Assembly: GCA_018389105.1 (NCBI GenBank)
Contig: JACATO010000600.1
Span: 757,501 to 821,500 of the forward strand
Direction: 5' to 3'
Length of the DNA stretch: 64,000 bases
Source: Nautilus pompilius
Taxonomy: Eukaryota > Mollusca > Cephalopoda > Nautilida > Nautilidae
The position numbers and the translations under genes are program-made. This document shows, piece after piece, positions 11,490-24,130 of the stretch (the first letter of the stretch is position 1; every line of letters begins with the position of its first letter). The notes under the pieces were generated by a model. That model made no database searches. It was given only the letters and a program-made list of their open reading frames with translations, and was not told the DNA's origin.

Positions 11490-13395
11490 TAGAGAAGCGA
11501 AAAGGATGTTGAAAGTCAAGCAGTCAGTCTTACAAAATATTTCAAAAGAGAGCCATAATGTATCAGAAGGAGATTCTAGATCATCAACTTCACCAAAACC
11601 GCTTCCTGCTCCCACAGTTGGTACGAGAAAACTATTACCATCCGATAATGAAAAAAATTGTTGAAGTTGGCAAAGATGATACAACAGAAAACACAGAAGA
11701 CGAAACATCCTTCGAATATGTAGCAGAAGCAATAAAAATATCAGATGATCCGGGTGAGTAGCCATTGATAATTTCAGATGAAATCAGAAGAAAATTTTCA
11801 AAAGCATATTATCAACGTCCCTTTAAAAATGACGGAGTCATTAAGAGAAGTTGGCTTGTATATTCAGTCAAAAATGATTCTGCTGTAGACTATTTACAAA
11901 ACAAATCTCTGAAAGCGGAATAGTATCAACAGCTGGGTCTAAATATCGGAAGAATTTTTCAAATACTTTACAACGACGCAAAAAATCAAATGCTCATATT
12001 TTACTTTTTTCAAATTGGCAAAAGATGATAATCCGATTAAAATTGGATCAAACCCTAGACGCACAAAATCAACAAATTATCGATAAAAAATCTCAACGTT
12101 GGAGATCAATATTAATTCAGGTATGTGCAATAATACGTTGTATAGCTACTCAGAATCTTGCGCTTTGCGGCTCTTCATCTAGAATAAAATACCTGATAAT
12201 GGAATTTTTTAAAAAAAAAATTGTGGAATTGTTCGCTTTGTTTGATAATACAATTAAAGATAATTTATTTAGACAGAATTGAAAGTAAAGAACAGAGTAC
12301 ATTACCCAGGCTCTCGCATCCAAAATGAATCCTATTTAATTTTCTGGTTTAGTACAACAACTTTACGTCTTCTTCTCAGCATCCGCAGATAGATAGACCA
12401 TCCTATTAAAATTCTTACGATCTTTAACTTTGTGAAAATCGTTTGAAGTCACGATGACCCTTTGGTGTTCATCAAAGATGACGAAAACTTAAAAGGACCA
12501 CATGATATCAAAACAAGAGCCGATTCAGAATCTTTAGCAAACCATAGCCGACTACAAATTTATATGCTGCATCATAATATGGCACGAAATTTTAAGCACA
12601 ATAAATCCTGTGAACAAACAGTTGCAGTCAGTAATTATTAACATTAATTTGGCTGTAAAATCAATTGAAGTATTAAAATTTTTACAAAAACTACCAAAAA
12701 ACAGATTTATTAAAATGAAAATTACTGCTCAGGAACTTGCAGATACTACTGAAACACAAGCAGAATTTCCTTCCAAAAGACACATTCGTGAACGATAAAG
12801 AACGACTCTTCGATTATGAAAGTTTAAATGAGACTCCGCTACAAAATTCTGAAAGAAGATTTGAGAGTGAATTTTTAAATACTATTGTTGACGCAGCTAT
12901 AGCATCAATAAATGACCGATTTGAACAACTAGAAAATTATAGCGTTTTTTATATATAACATTAATTCATTGACCGATTGCAAGCCTGAAACCTTGCTTCA
13001 GTATTGTAAAGCTTTGGAAGTTGTTCTAATGGCGGATAAAAATCTGATATTGAAGCAGTAGACTTGTTTGAATAATTGAAATTGATTTGCGAACTTCTCG
13101 AAGATAATAAAGGATCAAAATACGTTCTATAGTTAATTTATGATTGCCATTTTGAAGAAATATACCCTAGCAACACGATAGCTTTACGAATTTTGCTAAC
13201 AATATCGATATCAGTGGCCAGAGAGATCATTTTCGAAATTAAAGCTCATTAACAATCATTTGAGGTCGACTATAACTGAAGAAAGATTAGTTGGATTTTC
13301 TATGTTGCCTATCGAATCAAAATTAGCTTATGATTTAAATTTATAGGAGCTTGTAAAGGAGTTTGCAATGTCAAAAGAATATAGAAACATCTTTC
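11490..13395 (+). pseudogene. ZMYM1-like hAT transposase, near full length, decayed
   Basis: Nearly the whole family architecture can be followed across frames. The N-terminal KDVESQAVSLTKYFKRE region is at 11490-11545. The RKFSKAYYQ...SWLVYSVKND segment (about 11785-11885) corresponds to the TTF-type finger. SQRWRSILIQVCAIIRCIA and TQNLALCG (12090-12165) follow, then KKKIVELFALFDNTIK (about 12215). A QAEFPSKRHIRER segment and NTIVDAAIASINDRFEQL (about 12760-12935) come next. Last is a C-terminal dimerisation block, ALRILLTISIS...RERSFSKLKLINNHLRST, with ERLVGFSMLPIESKLA (13185-13335). Stops and frameshifts are frequent. The zinc-binding cysteines of the TTF finger are not all recognisable. 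Confidence 0.8.
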
Positions 13396-13860
13396 AAATT
13401 TGTTTAATATTTTAATGTTTAATTTTTTATGTTTATAATATAATTATTATGATTTTTTCGAAGCATTTTTAGGACTATGATGTATATACATGTAATTATA
13501 ATCATTTATGATTTTATTCTTTCACTGACTACCCTGAATAAAAAGTATTTCCATACATCTTTAACCTTTACAGTATCAAGCGTTTTCCAGTACCTTTAAA
13601 GTATCTAGTTGGGGTCATATTTTACCCCGAAATAAAATGCCGGATTTTCAAGAAAGACTCCAGCTTGTTACTTTGAGTGTTATGTATACATAGATTTCAT
13701 TATTTCATTTCCGATGTATTCAATGAATTATTTTGCATAGTCCCCATCCTAAAGTTACAAATATTTTCAAAAATAAAAAATGAACATTTTAGAACAAAAC
13801 TTCATTGATTGTTTTTCAAAAGAAAAAGGGCGGCACTTCTTGGCCATGTTTTTTTTCTAG
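13396..13860. other. AT-rich spacer between two hAT remnants
   Basis: No coding signature. It separates the plus-strand hAT relic from the convergent minus-strand one. No clear terminal repeats were identified. Confidence 0.4.
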
Positions 13861-13864
13861 ATTT

Positions 13865-14760
13865 AAGCAAACTTTATACACTGATCAACGATAGTATCGA
13901 CAATGGAAGTAGCATCCAGTTTATATAGTCTTGCGAATCCAGAAAATCCCTCTTGGATAATATTTTCAGTTGTCGCTGTGTCTACGAAATGTACACCAAG
14001 TGACAGCTGCTCGTTTCCAGATATGTCAGTGCCTTCATCAGCAATTATTGAAAATCTAGTTAAATTTTTTGCGGAAAAAAATATTTTTCCCTCTTAGTTG
14101 CTTCAAAGAGACTGATTAGTTCATTTTTACACGGAGAGATGTATAGCGAATTAGCTGGAGCATTTTCCACATAGTTTCATAGCCTCTCATATCCTGATTC
14201 AATACAAAAATTAAACAGACTGAACATTTTCAGTTTTGCTTCGTTTACCATGTAAAGCAATTTCACATGTACAACAAAATAGAATTGACAATATCGGATA
14301 TAATACTTTATAGTTCTGTTCAATGTCCCACTTAAAAGCACTGTTCTGTTGACACACAATGTTTAATTTGGTTTTGTTTCCTGATGGCCACCTGCGCATT
14401 TCTGCACTAAGTGGAATAATATTCTTGTACAACGAGGAAAGTCTTTATACTTTGTAAAAGGTGCCATGATGGAGGTTTCCTCTGTTTCACGATGAACTTG
14501 CTGTGGGAAAATTGTACAATATTTACAAATTGCTCCTTTTAGGTGTGGGGAATAACTAAGTCATATCGAATATTGGTTTACCATCACATAAAAAAACTCA
14601 GTGTATATTCTGCGTCGGCTTTGTAATCATATTTATCAAGAGATGAGTCACCCTTTTCAAGTAGACAGTGTTTATGATTGGCCGTTCATTTTATAGACAA
14701 ATTCATATGCAATCCAATATCATCAGAATGATTGGGTTAACTGCTGTTGTTGAATGTGGA
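13865..14760 (-). pseudogene. ZMYM1/THAP12-like hAT transposase, 5' part, decayed
   Basis: The minus strand encodes the N-terminal half of a TTF-finger hAT transposase. A TTF-finger segment reads LKGAICKYCTIFPQQ...APFTKYKDFPR (about 14550-14440) and keeps the C-x2-C pair. The block IQNELI-like/NELISLF follows. The catalytic-core start, FSIIADEGTDISGNEQLSLG then VHFVDTATTENIIQEGF (14055-13960), contains the conserved first aspartate context (ADEGTD). It ends abruptly after DATSIVDTIVDQC near 13870, so the C-terminal half is missing. Several frameshifts. The opposing ORF at 13903-14097 is an antisense shadow. Confidence 0.75.
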
Positions 14761-15254
14761 CCAGAGATAGGGCAGGTTTTTTCGTAAGTTCTTGCATTTT
14801 TATGCTTTCTTCTTTGGTCTTTCTAATTTCCGTTTACTAAAACCTTTCTGAAATTCATTTTCGAAAAATAAGGATTAACAAAACATCTTAAACAAATAAA
14901 AATGCAAACTGTACTTGACTCAACTCGACTTGGTCACTTGGCTATTGGATGGAGATATTTATAGTCTTCCTAGTGAAACCTGAAAGAAGCCCCTAACTAA
15001 TCAAAACATGGTTATAGTAACCATTTGGCAACCTCTCCATTTCTTAATTAACCTATCAGCTTGTTTCTCAAAACTAGACAGAAAGACAGATGGTTTATTT
15101 ATTTACTTTGACAAAAGCACGCTCTGTCAATGCTTTATACTGCACTTTTCTATATTGCTACTTTATTTCCGGTCTTTGATCTTTTTGCCTTTGGCTGTTA
15201 TTTCTTGCCCGATTCACCAAAAATTAATGCTATCATTACACTATCACTGTTAAC

Positions 15255-15300
15255 TGTCCAAGTGGGACAGTTGCCCCCTTTCCCCCCCTTGCAGATGCCC
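15255..15300 (-). other. hAT subterminal motif (right-end type)
   Basis: GACAGTTGCCCCCTTTCCC followed by CCCCTTGC. Read on the minus strand this is a G-rich GGGGGCAAC-type end, located upstream of the minus-strand hAT remnant that starts near 14760. The 15-mer ACAGTTGCCCCCTTT recurs exactly near 18780. Confidence 0.4.
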
Positions 15301-15838
15301 ATATATATATGCACCCTCATGATGTAGTGAGCTAAAGTGTTAGTTTAATAACTACATTAGAAGATTAAACTGTTGCCTACTGCAGCTTTACAGTATTGCA
15401 TACCATAACAGTTCTGTCTAGAACTAAACCATGGTGATGATGACTAGGCAGGAGTTTGCAAAAAGTAGGTTCAGTTACTACTAATAAAGCAATGAAAAAT
15501 ACTTAAAATAATGTTCTCCAGTTTAACTTGAATCATATCCGAATAAAACCAAATAAACGTGCAATAATTTATTCAAAAAGCTAATATCTGGGACTAATCT
15601 GTTAAAATTAAACTTTGTAATTAAGTTTATCTTCTTATTTTAGAGAAATGATCAGGACAGAACTGAATTTTTAATCATTCAAAAAAAAAATTTAATATTT
15701 AGTAGTTGCACAGTTTTCTCTGTAGAAGAGTCTGACATTGATCATTATCATGAGCAATTCAACCATTAGAGATTTAATAGTTTTCTATTTTAATTAGTTA
15801 AAAGGTTTTTAACTTTTAAATAGGTGTGCCTTTTTTAA
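15301..15838. other. AT-rich spacer, nothing recognised
   Basis: A short TA run lies at 15301-15309. No coding signature. Confidence 0.4.
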
Positions 15839-15839
15839 A

Positions 15840-16090
15840 TAAGCAGTCCTTCTATACAAGATAAAGGTCTCCTTCCAATGTGAAATTAAGGAATATAGAT
15901 AAGACCATATTTCACAGTGACCTAATTCAGATTGAAATAGGTGTCTCTTCCTCAGCAGGGAACATGATGGACAGCTAGAAAAGAAGAGCAAGAAGAAACC
16001 ATGCTAGGAGGGTGCATCAGAACAACTGTTCTCATTCGGGATTGGGACCTGATCTCTTGACCTTAGCAGTCAACTATCTTGCTACCAAAC
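15840..16090 (-). repeat. tRNA-derived SINE copy a (tail type A), degenerate
   Basis: The minus strand carries a tRNA-like head remnant, then the block CATGGTTTCTTCTTGCTCTT and the type A tail (CCCTGCTGAGGAAGAGACAC, TTTCAATCTGAATTAGGTCA). The central CCTCCCACATCT domain seen in other copies is missing. It aligns with the copies at 24.9 and 54.1 kb. Confidence 0.55.
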
Positions 16091-16844
16091 AGTTTTTCTA
16101 ACTTTATGAATTAAGTAGCTGAAGCACTAATTAAAGTGCAGTTTTCAAAAGTTACATAAAATTAAATTTTTTTTTCTGATTCCAGAAAGCATAAAAATGT
16201 GTGATGAAATGAAACTATGACTCCATATTTGTGTGTATATATTTATTTACTTTATTTATTCATGATGAATTGAAGGGGAAAAAAAAAACATTTATTTATG
16301 TTGTTGAGGAAAGATTTGTAACTAGTCTTCATACTCATTACCACAGTTACACCCAATTGTTGTGAGGACTTGTCAACAAATTTAACTGTGCAATTTTTTG
16401 TAGTCTACCTGTCATTTCTTACCTCTGATATAATATCTTCTGTAAACTAAAAAAAAAAATTATACAGGTAAGTAAGGATGGAAATTTTGTCATAAAAGCC
16501 AACTAAATAAAATTTGTATTAGGCTAAATTTAAAATTAAGCAAAGAAATTTTTAAAATGTGGTAAAAAAAAGTGAAAAAAAATTGGATTTTAATATTGAA
16601 GAATTCTAAGAAAGCAGACAATACAGAAATTTTTTTCAGAATCGGTTGTCATATAAGAGCTGACCAGAGTACATTGATCAAAGTATGTTATGTGTTTACA
16701 GCCAGAGTTTAGAAGTACTCTCATCTTGTTCACCAAAAAATAAAATAACTTTTTAATTTCCTCTCATGATCATCCTCATTTTGTGCAGTAATGAAATGAT
16801 ACTATCTAAAACCATGGAGTAAGGAGGCGCTGCACTCAAAAGTT

Positions 16845-18215
16845 GGAAGATTGGAGAATTTAGCGGAAATATCTCAGTTTATACAGTTCACTGATGTTCT
16901 CAAAAACATAAATCGTATAACAACCAATGGAGAGAACAAGAACACTGGGAGACACAAAGGCTTATGGACACAGCTGGATTCTTTGAGGGAGGAGCTTGGT
17001 GCAGAGTATCCTATGTTTAAATCAGTATGTGCAGTACATACCTCGGCACTTGCCTTCAAGGATGTCTGAGAGTCAGTCGCAGAAATTAAACATATGATTG
17101 AAAAGGCTGGTGGAATTGCCAGTTTTTTCACTCGTCACCATGAAAACTTCAGAGCTGGAGAAAATTGCAGCAACTGATTCGTTCCCTCTAAAGCAAATTC
17201 CCCAGTGGTTTGAAGTGAGATGGGCAGAATTTGCTTTGAATCTCGTGGATGCTCTTCTGGTTTCATGGAAAGCATTAGTTACATATTCACATCAGAGTGA
17301 TGTAACCCAAGCTGAAGACTTCGGAAAATTCCTTACTGATGTAGACAATTTGTGACTGATTTGCTTCACAGCAGATGTTCTATTTTTGTTGAAGAATTTT
17401 CAGCACATGCTTCAGTCTGACAGTATTACAATTGTGGACCTTGCACCAGAAATTCAGGTCTTTATAAAAAATTTCAAGTGCCTTGTGGAGAAACCACTAA
17501 TGGGAGGTGGGAGGAAGCACTGTTCTCTGAACTCGAAGAAACAGAGCTAACACTGAAAAATGCATCCCTGTGGACGAAAGAAAGAAAGGACTGTTAAAAG
17601 AAATCAATTTGTCACAGATTGCAGAAGTTTTAGTGCCATTCATAATGAAGTAATTTGTGTCCTTGAAAACTTCATGTCCAACCGGTTTGAACTCGCTATA
17701 TCTGACCAGCTCACAGACAGAATGGCTGTCTTCTGCAAGCTTACAGCAACTGATGAGGACATTTGTAATGTCCATGAAGGTGTGGATCCTGACACAGATT
17801 TGGCAGAACTGGCAGATCAATATTAAACAATAAGACAAAGATATCAGGGTACTGAAAAGTCATGCAAACAAGTTCTACAAATCATGTGTGGACGGGATGA
17901 ATTTTCCACTTTATCAAAGATCTTGAGAAGAATTCTTGTATGCAAACCACATCTGATATCCTCATACAATTTGTTAAAACCGATTTCTTCTACAAAATTC
18001 TACAATCGCAATTTGTGTACATAAAAATGAATATGCCAGTGTTAGCCAACTTTGACCCAAGGTCTGCCACCTTATATTGGCTAAACAAAAAACAATGCAG
18101 ACTTAGCAACCCAGAAAATGGTTACAAACAAAAATGGTTTTCAAACACATTTGAATTAGACCAAAATGACCTGACTGAAAAAGCTGAGAAGTGGTACAAG
18201 AAAACTTTCTGAACT
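16845..18215 (+). pseudogene. hAT-superfamily transposase, decayed
   Basis: Blocks in order: RHKGLWTQLDSLREEL and a VCAVHTSALAFKDV stretch (16950-17067; compare GLWxxL...WCVxHRSxLAMxxV of KIAA1586/ZNF862-type hAT proteins); VAEIKHMIEKAGGIASFF in a shifted frame (about 17080-17130); IPQWFEVRWAEFALNLVDAL (17195-17255, the FExRWxxH region); LKNFQHMLQSDS (about 17390); and the C-terminal RILVCKPH (about 17930) with MPVLANFDPRSATLYWLNKK (18030-18090). The dimerisation segment is shortened after CKPH. Internal stops and at least four frame changes make it inactive. Confidence 0.75.
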
Positions 18216-20080
18216 AAGATTTTGCACTTTTCCTTCTTAGAATTATGACATTTGACACTAATGATTAACTATACACGAATGTTCTGTATTAGAAAGTGCT
18301 GTTTATGGTTAAACTTGGACCAGCCATTGTATTGTAATAAAAACTAGATAATTTTTCTATGGATGCCATTGGATGGCACTTCTGTTTAATATTTCGAAAT
18401 ATGTACCAATTTTTTACTATTTAGAGATAAAATGCTTGTAATCTATTTGTTAAAGTGTATACCTTTTTATAGAAATATTTGTTTGTTTTTAATATTTTTT
18501 CAAATGATAATCAAGTGTAATCCCTCACCGTCTTGCACATTTGGAAGATGCACACATCTAAGACTTAAGTGATAAAAGTAATCATTAATCATAATCATGG
18601 TTTTCTGTGGTAATCACAATATACTTTCGATCAGTAATAGACACATGGTAGCATGCATGGTTGGTTAGAATAATTGTTGGAGCCAGCCACGGCCAGAATA
18701 TAGGATGTGAAAATTGTGCAGTGATCAATTTTTCTTATTTTATACCCTGCCCAATAATGACCTTTCATGTGTGGCAGGTACAGTTGCCCCCTTTAAAGCT
18801 TTTCTTTGTTTTGATTTTTTGAAAAAGTCTAATTGGTAGAGATGTCTATGGCTGTCAGTAGTAAGTCTTAATTCTGACCGAAACCCATTGTACAAGAGAG
18901 TCTGGAAAAACTAAGAAATTAATTTTGCTTTTATTTCCTCCTGTGGCTTGACAACATAAGTGAACAATAGAAAAGAAAATACGCTTTGTTTACCCTGCAA
19001 AAAGCTACTGCATCACAAGACATTTAAATATATTTACCATGGTATGAAGTCATAGCAAGTGTAAAATAATAAAAGAAAAGAAATAACAAATTGTGCTTTA
19101 TACACCTGTAAGCACACCAATAGATCTAAAGCATGGCATGATATACAGTCACAGGCTGAAATCTATTTGAGCTGAGAATTCATTGAAAATATCTAACTTT
19201 AACAACACTAATACCCATTTTGTTTTTTTAGTTTATTCTTGAAATTATTTTGCTCGAACTGCTAAGGGTTAATAACCTACTGACTTTGCTAACAACTTCT
19301 GTTATCTCAAATGATGACAAAACAAAAATGACTCATCCCCTCAAAATAAAGAAACTTAAATTTTTTTAAGTGCTTTCAAAAACAAAAGTTTTTCTATTAT
19401 TTGTTTTTCAAAAGGTTAAGTTTTGCTAAAATTTATTTAAAATTAGAAAATTGATACAAGGATCAGGAAATTTTACCATTTGGCATGTATCTAGCAGTCC
19501 ACCTAAAATTACCTTCAACTTGGCTCAAACAACGGTGAACAGCGATTGAAATATGAAAGTAATGTTGTGATGAATAAATGTCTAAATAAGCAATTTTTTT
19601 TTAAATTTTAAATTTACAGTGATTTACCTGACATTCAAGTAATAATTCAAACAGCAGATTGTTTGTTTTGTTTTTTATCAAAATAAATTAATCTTTAATA
19701 CAAGAATTCTCATAATGATTTTAAAACTAGTGACACAATTTTTGTTTCAAATTGAATGGAATATGAAAGTTATGACCAAAATTGATTTTTTTTTTTTCTT
19801 TTGGAAGGGGTAATGAATTTCTAATCCTCTTGACTGTATTAACACATGGTTTTGGGCATTGAAAACAAATTTTTTTTTGCAAGAACTGCAGACATAAAAG
19901 TAATTTATTGCCTGCCTTCAGTAAAAAGCTGACAGGTCTGTAAACCATATTATCTGATATGTAAGAAAATATCATCACGGCTTCTAATTTCAAATTCTGC
20001 TGTTGGTATTAATCACAATTGGCCAGTTATTTCAGTGATCTCCTCTAATTGTTTATACATGATACAGTAGTTTGCCATTG
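18216..20080. other. AT-rich intergenic DNA with a hAT end motif at 18775-18800
   Basis: No gene. TACAGTTGCCCCCTTT (about 18780) is the same right-end motif as at 15270 and lies beyond the 3' end of the plus-strand hAT remnant, where its right terminus would be. Several poly-A and poly-T runs follow. Confidence 0.4.
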
Positions 20081-20089
20081 TACACTACC

Positions 20090-20425
20090 CCAGTTAACCA
20101 GGGTGCGGACCACTTTTTCGGTTACAAGATTAGGAGTCATATGCCTACATACTGAGTGGGTTGCAAGACCATTTCTTAGCACAGATGTCTGAGTGTGGTG
20201 GGAGAGTAGGGCAGGAGAAAAAGTTCTCATTAGAATATTTCATTTTTAGATGTGGGAGGAAACTGGAGTCACTGGACAAAACTCGAGCAGCCTGCTGGTG
20301 AAAAAGAGTGAGGTAAAACTATGCCAAAACACCAAAATGAACCGGTTCTAACCGTAATTTGAACTTGGGTCCTCAGTCCAGCAGAATAATTACTAGCTAA
20401 ATTAGTGTACCTGCCTAATACAGCT
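20090..20425 (-). repeat. tRNA-derived SINE copy b
   Basis: Minus strand: a tRNA-like head near 20425 with the degenerate B-box GACCCAAGTTCAAATT, then ACTCTTTTTCACCAGCAGG and the central domain CAGTTTCCTCCCACATCTAA (about 20265-20245). The following tail (20240-20090) is not obviously type A or B. Confidence 0.55.
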
Positions 20426-20429
20426 TTTT

Positions 20430-22505
20430 AATAACATGGTATAGAAATTGTGGAGATATTATCCCTTGCTCTTTAAACAAAAATATACATATGGGAACCT
20501 GGTGCTATATTTATGTAGCTAGGATAGTTTATTGTCATGATTCATAGCCAAGTTTTTTAAAATTATTATTGACACACAAAATAGTACATGGATAAGAAAT
20601 ACGCATTGATACATTTTGTATTCAATGTTTTATTATATTAAAATCCTTGCTTTTAAAGATATAGGTTATTGTTGTTGTTGTTTTCTAAAAACCAATGAAA
20701 TAACAGATACCTAACAAATAAAAACAGGCTAAAATGCATTGAGCACATTTATTACTTTTAAGTTTTCTATGTTTGCATTATTTTAATTTTAAATTTAGTT
20801 TTTAACAATACTGAATTAATGGTTTTAAAAACAGATCTTTGCATTACTAATGTCAGAACCAAAATAACAATCTATAAAAGTATAAAGTACCACATGGATT
20901 TATGAAAAAACGACTAAGAGTTGATCAGATGTTCACTTTGGATCTATTATCAAAAGAAGATTTAATTGATATAATCTTGTGCCAGCCAATATCTTGTAAA
21001 TATAAGCCAAATGAAAAAAATAAATGTTACACAAACTAATTGCCTTTTAGAGTATAAAATATTTTTAAACTTTGTAATCTATTGCAAAAGTAAGTTTATA
21101 TATTAACTTAAGATTTGTAAACTTTTTCAAGGTACAGAACTAGTATTCCAATTATTTTAATGTGAATTATAAAAAAATAACCCAGTGGTCTCCGAATATT
21201 TGCAACATACACCACCACCACATCTTAATTCCTTTCAACCTAAAGCAATTAATCACAACTTATCAGCTGCATACGAAAAATGATTAAAAATTCTCATATA
21301 AATACTGCAAAGATGTTTTAAAGCTCTTTTGATGTCAGAGTAGAGAAAACAGTATCTAAATGCTACCTTCCCCAACCAGACACAACCATATGACAAATTT
21401 GCACAAATATGGTTTACTCAAAGTTGTTTTTATTTTATTGGATGGAGAGCTGTGATGTCCAATAAATGTGAAAGTAAAAAGCAGCATTTATATTTAATAG
21501 AATTTTTTTAATTAATGATATAAATAAGTTAATAAAAATAATTTATTTTTAGTTATAAAGTAAAATAGATTTGTCTTTTAACAGACTCTCCTGTTTTGTT
21601 TTTTTAAAGAAACTGTTGTTTGTAAATCAAAGTTAATTATTTTACTGAACTTATTTTGAGAGGTATACAGAAGGCTTTCTACATTTTTAAAAATTTCATA
21701 TCTAATTGAAAATAAACTTTTTTGTATTTTTGGTGCAAATTTAAAAATCATTACTCATATATAAAGCTTCAAAAATAAGCAAAAGAGTAAATAAAAATTT
21801 AAAGCAAGATAAATAGTGAAAAATATAGAATAGAACAGTATAAAATAAGGGGCACAGTGTGGCGCCCCAAACCAGATGTAATGCATGATAAAATAAATGA
21901 GCTTTTCTTAACCAAAAGCGAAAACTTGATAATATATGGATTTCATCACTTGAGACCAGCCTCAAATCAGACTTTACTGAGTTTCCAAGTGGATTCTGCT
22001 AAATGGAAACCCATATTTTTTAACCCAGTGCATACAAAATATTTCTAGATTTTTAAAGGATTTTCCCGGCTTCTTTGAGCAATTTCATTTTCACTCCAAA
22101 CATTAACATTATAAATGCATGAAGGAAGGGGTCTCCAACTTCTATTGTGTGCTCCTTGGTGGTGTAGATTGTATAAATCATCCTTACTTCATTTTAATGA
22201 CTACTATAAAGTATCAAGAGACCATCTTTAGATGACACTTATACACATCATGTTTAATATCTTTCATCGTTAATCACATGTAAAAATCATGTAGTAATCT
22301 TTATCTAGTATGAGTTTGGAAGTGAGAGACTCCATTGCATTATGACACAAAACAATAGTAACAGAAGTTTATTATGCATTGCCCTGTCATAATAATCAAG
22401 CAACATGTTGTTATTTAAAAAATGTCAGTTTGCTGGATAAAATGGTTAATAAAGACCAGTAAAGTAAAATTCTTTTGTGTTCATATTTGGTTGATCTACT
22501 TTTTG
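20430..22505. other. AT-rich intergenic DNA, nothing recognised
   Basis: No coding signature or clear repeat structure. The short minus-strand frame at 21741-21965 and the plus-strand frame at 21857-22048 overlap each other and have no family resemblance. Confidence 0.4.
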
Positions 22506-22510
22506 CAGTA

Positions 22511-22785
22511 CTAAGAGCTTCTACCCATTTTGGTGCTGTGCCAATGAGGTTTTGCATTTTGTATCATAGTCTGGTCCAGGTTTCTCCACATCTGTGTCAG
22601 ACCATTCATTGAATGTGGATGGAACGCCTTCATTTGATGATCCAGATGCTCAGGTGCTTCCATTGGTGCCCAACTCAATGGCCTTTGGAGAGTACACAGG
22701 AAAGAAGTTGAAAATCTAAATTCTTCCAGATTGTGGTTACACAAGTGATGTAGCACATAGTGCCATTCTCCTGTAGAATATGAGC
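22511..22785 (-). pseudogene. Tc1-like transposase, C-terminal piece (split)
   Basis: The minus strand reads HNLEEFRFSTSFLCTLQRPL then SWAPMEAPEHLDHQ and TQMWRNLDQTMIQN, with NLIGTAPKWVEAL in a neighbouring frame. This fits the end of a Tc1-type transposase (hydrophobic strand, WPxxSPDLNPIEHLWD region, W..L.......LI.SMPRR...). The DLNPIE motif itself is eroded. It continues the protein begun at 24130-23480, separated by a plus-strand hAT fragment. Confidence 0.45.
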
Positions 22786-22799
22786 AACAAATCTTAGCT

Positions 22800-23380
22800 T
22801 ACCTTGTTGGTACAATCTGGGCCAAGTTTTCACATAGGCCAACAAGACTCAGGCATAGGGTAGCAAATCAAGTAGGGCTGCAACACTAGTAAGAAAGACA
22901 CTAGTCTTTGCTAATGGTTTGAAAGTTTAGGTTATCTGTAAACAGTACCCTGATGATTTGGGAAAGGCACTAGCTGATGAATACATGCACTTCTACTCTC
23001 ATTTGAAGAGCATCAATAAGTGTGACAAAATAATTCCAGAACTTCACAAATTAATCACAGCTTATCAATTGTAAGTGATTCATCAAAAAGTAGACATAGC
23101 CTTCCTTGTGCATCTTTGCACTTTAGTTTTCAAATGTAGTGCTGAGAAATCTTTTCTTGGTTTCAGCACATGAAGAATTGCTTAAGATCATCATTAAATC
23201 AAGAAGGATTGAATAGCTTGGCTTTGGTCACCGTTATATGTAAACTTTTGGACACTTTTTCATATGATAATCCTAATGATGAGTCTGCCAATAGAAAAGT
23301 TAATTTCAAAAATGTGTGAAATGATATTCTAATGAATCTGACTCAGATTGAAGTGTTCAAATCTTGTATACCAGAAACTA
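22800..23380 (+). pseudogene. hAT (ZMYM1-like) C-terminal fragment
   Basis: Plus-strand blocks: QYPDDLGKALADEYMHFYSH (about 22945-23005, the family's YPxDLGxxLxxE segment), ELHKLITAYQL (about 23037-23070), then VDIAFLVHLCTLVFKCSAEKSF in one frame and HMKNCLRSSLNQEGLNSLAL in another (23085-23230), the dimerisation region. Only the last third of the transposase is present. It sits between the two halves of a Tc1-like transposase on the opposite strand. Confidence 0.6.
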
Positions 23381-23479
23381 ACTAAAATTGCTCTGTACTA
23401 ATAATATGTATATTTTCCAATATACCTGTTAACTCAGTATAATTTTGTGTTTGTGAATCATTTAAACACATTAAATTGT

Positions 23480-24130
23480 TAAGTCAGTAATGTTGGTAAA
23501 CTCACAGCATCAGCACCAAAGACTTGATCTGATCCATTTGGTAGTAAATAAGGTAGAGTGTGGGTATGGATAAGTCAGTCTAAATATAAGTGTGGCAAAA
23601 AAAATAAACCTGACCCTGGATACAATGGTAACCTTTGAGTCTTTAAAATGATAATGTACTCAGAAATGAGACTTCTTTCTGGAACCATCAGTTTTTTCAT
23701 TGCAGATTGCAGCCCATACCATGACAACCCCACTTCCAAAACTTTACCATGAATTGAAGATATCATGATTGAAAGTCTTTGTTAGATCTGAAAATCCAAA
23801 TACAACTTTCAGACATGAAATGATAAAAATAGGATTTATCAGAAAAGAGTGCATGCCACCAATACTTGAGATTCTTGCAAAAATGGGACTTTTTGATGCA
23901 TTATATTCTTATTGGACAGAATGGGTTTCTTTTGTGTTCCAAACCCTCTGTTGTCAAGTCACTGAAGATGATAGTGCACAATTTTTTGGCTAATTTCTGT
24001 TGCGCAAGTGATGTCAGCAAGAATAAATACAATGAGTAATGACATGTTCTTATGGTCACTTTTGAAGTCTTTCCTGCTCAGTTTTCTATTGCAGAGACAT
24101 TTGTCTTAATGAACTTCACAATACTATTTG
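23480..24130 (-). pseudogene. Tc1-like transposase, N-terminal and central piece (split)
   Basis: The minus strand, in several frames, gives GKTSKVTIRT followed by SLAQQKLAKKLCTIIFSD (24060-23950, like the second helix-turn-helix segment), LFSDKSYFYHFMSES (about 23860-23815; compare FSDESxFxL with the first catalytic D) and a VVMVWAAICNEKTD block (about 23735-23690; compare GGGSVMVWGxI). The glutamate end of the catalytic triad would lie in the separate piece at 22511-22785. Frames are broken throughout. Confidence 0.55.
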
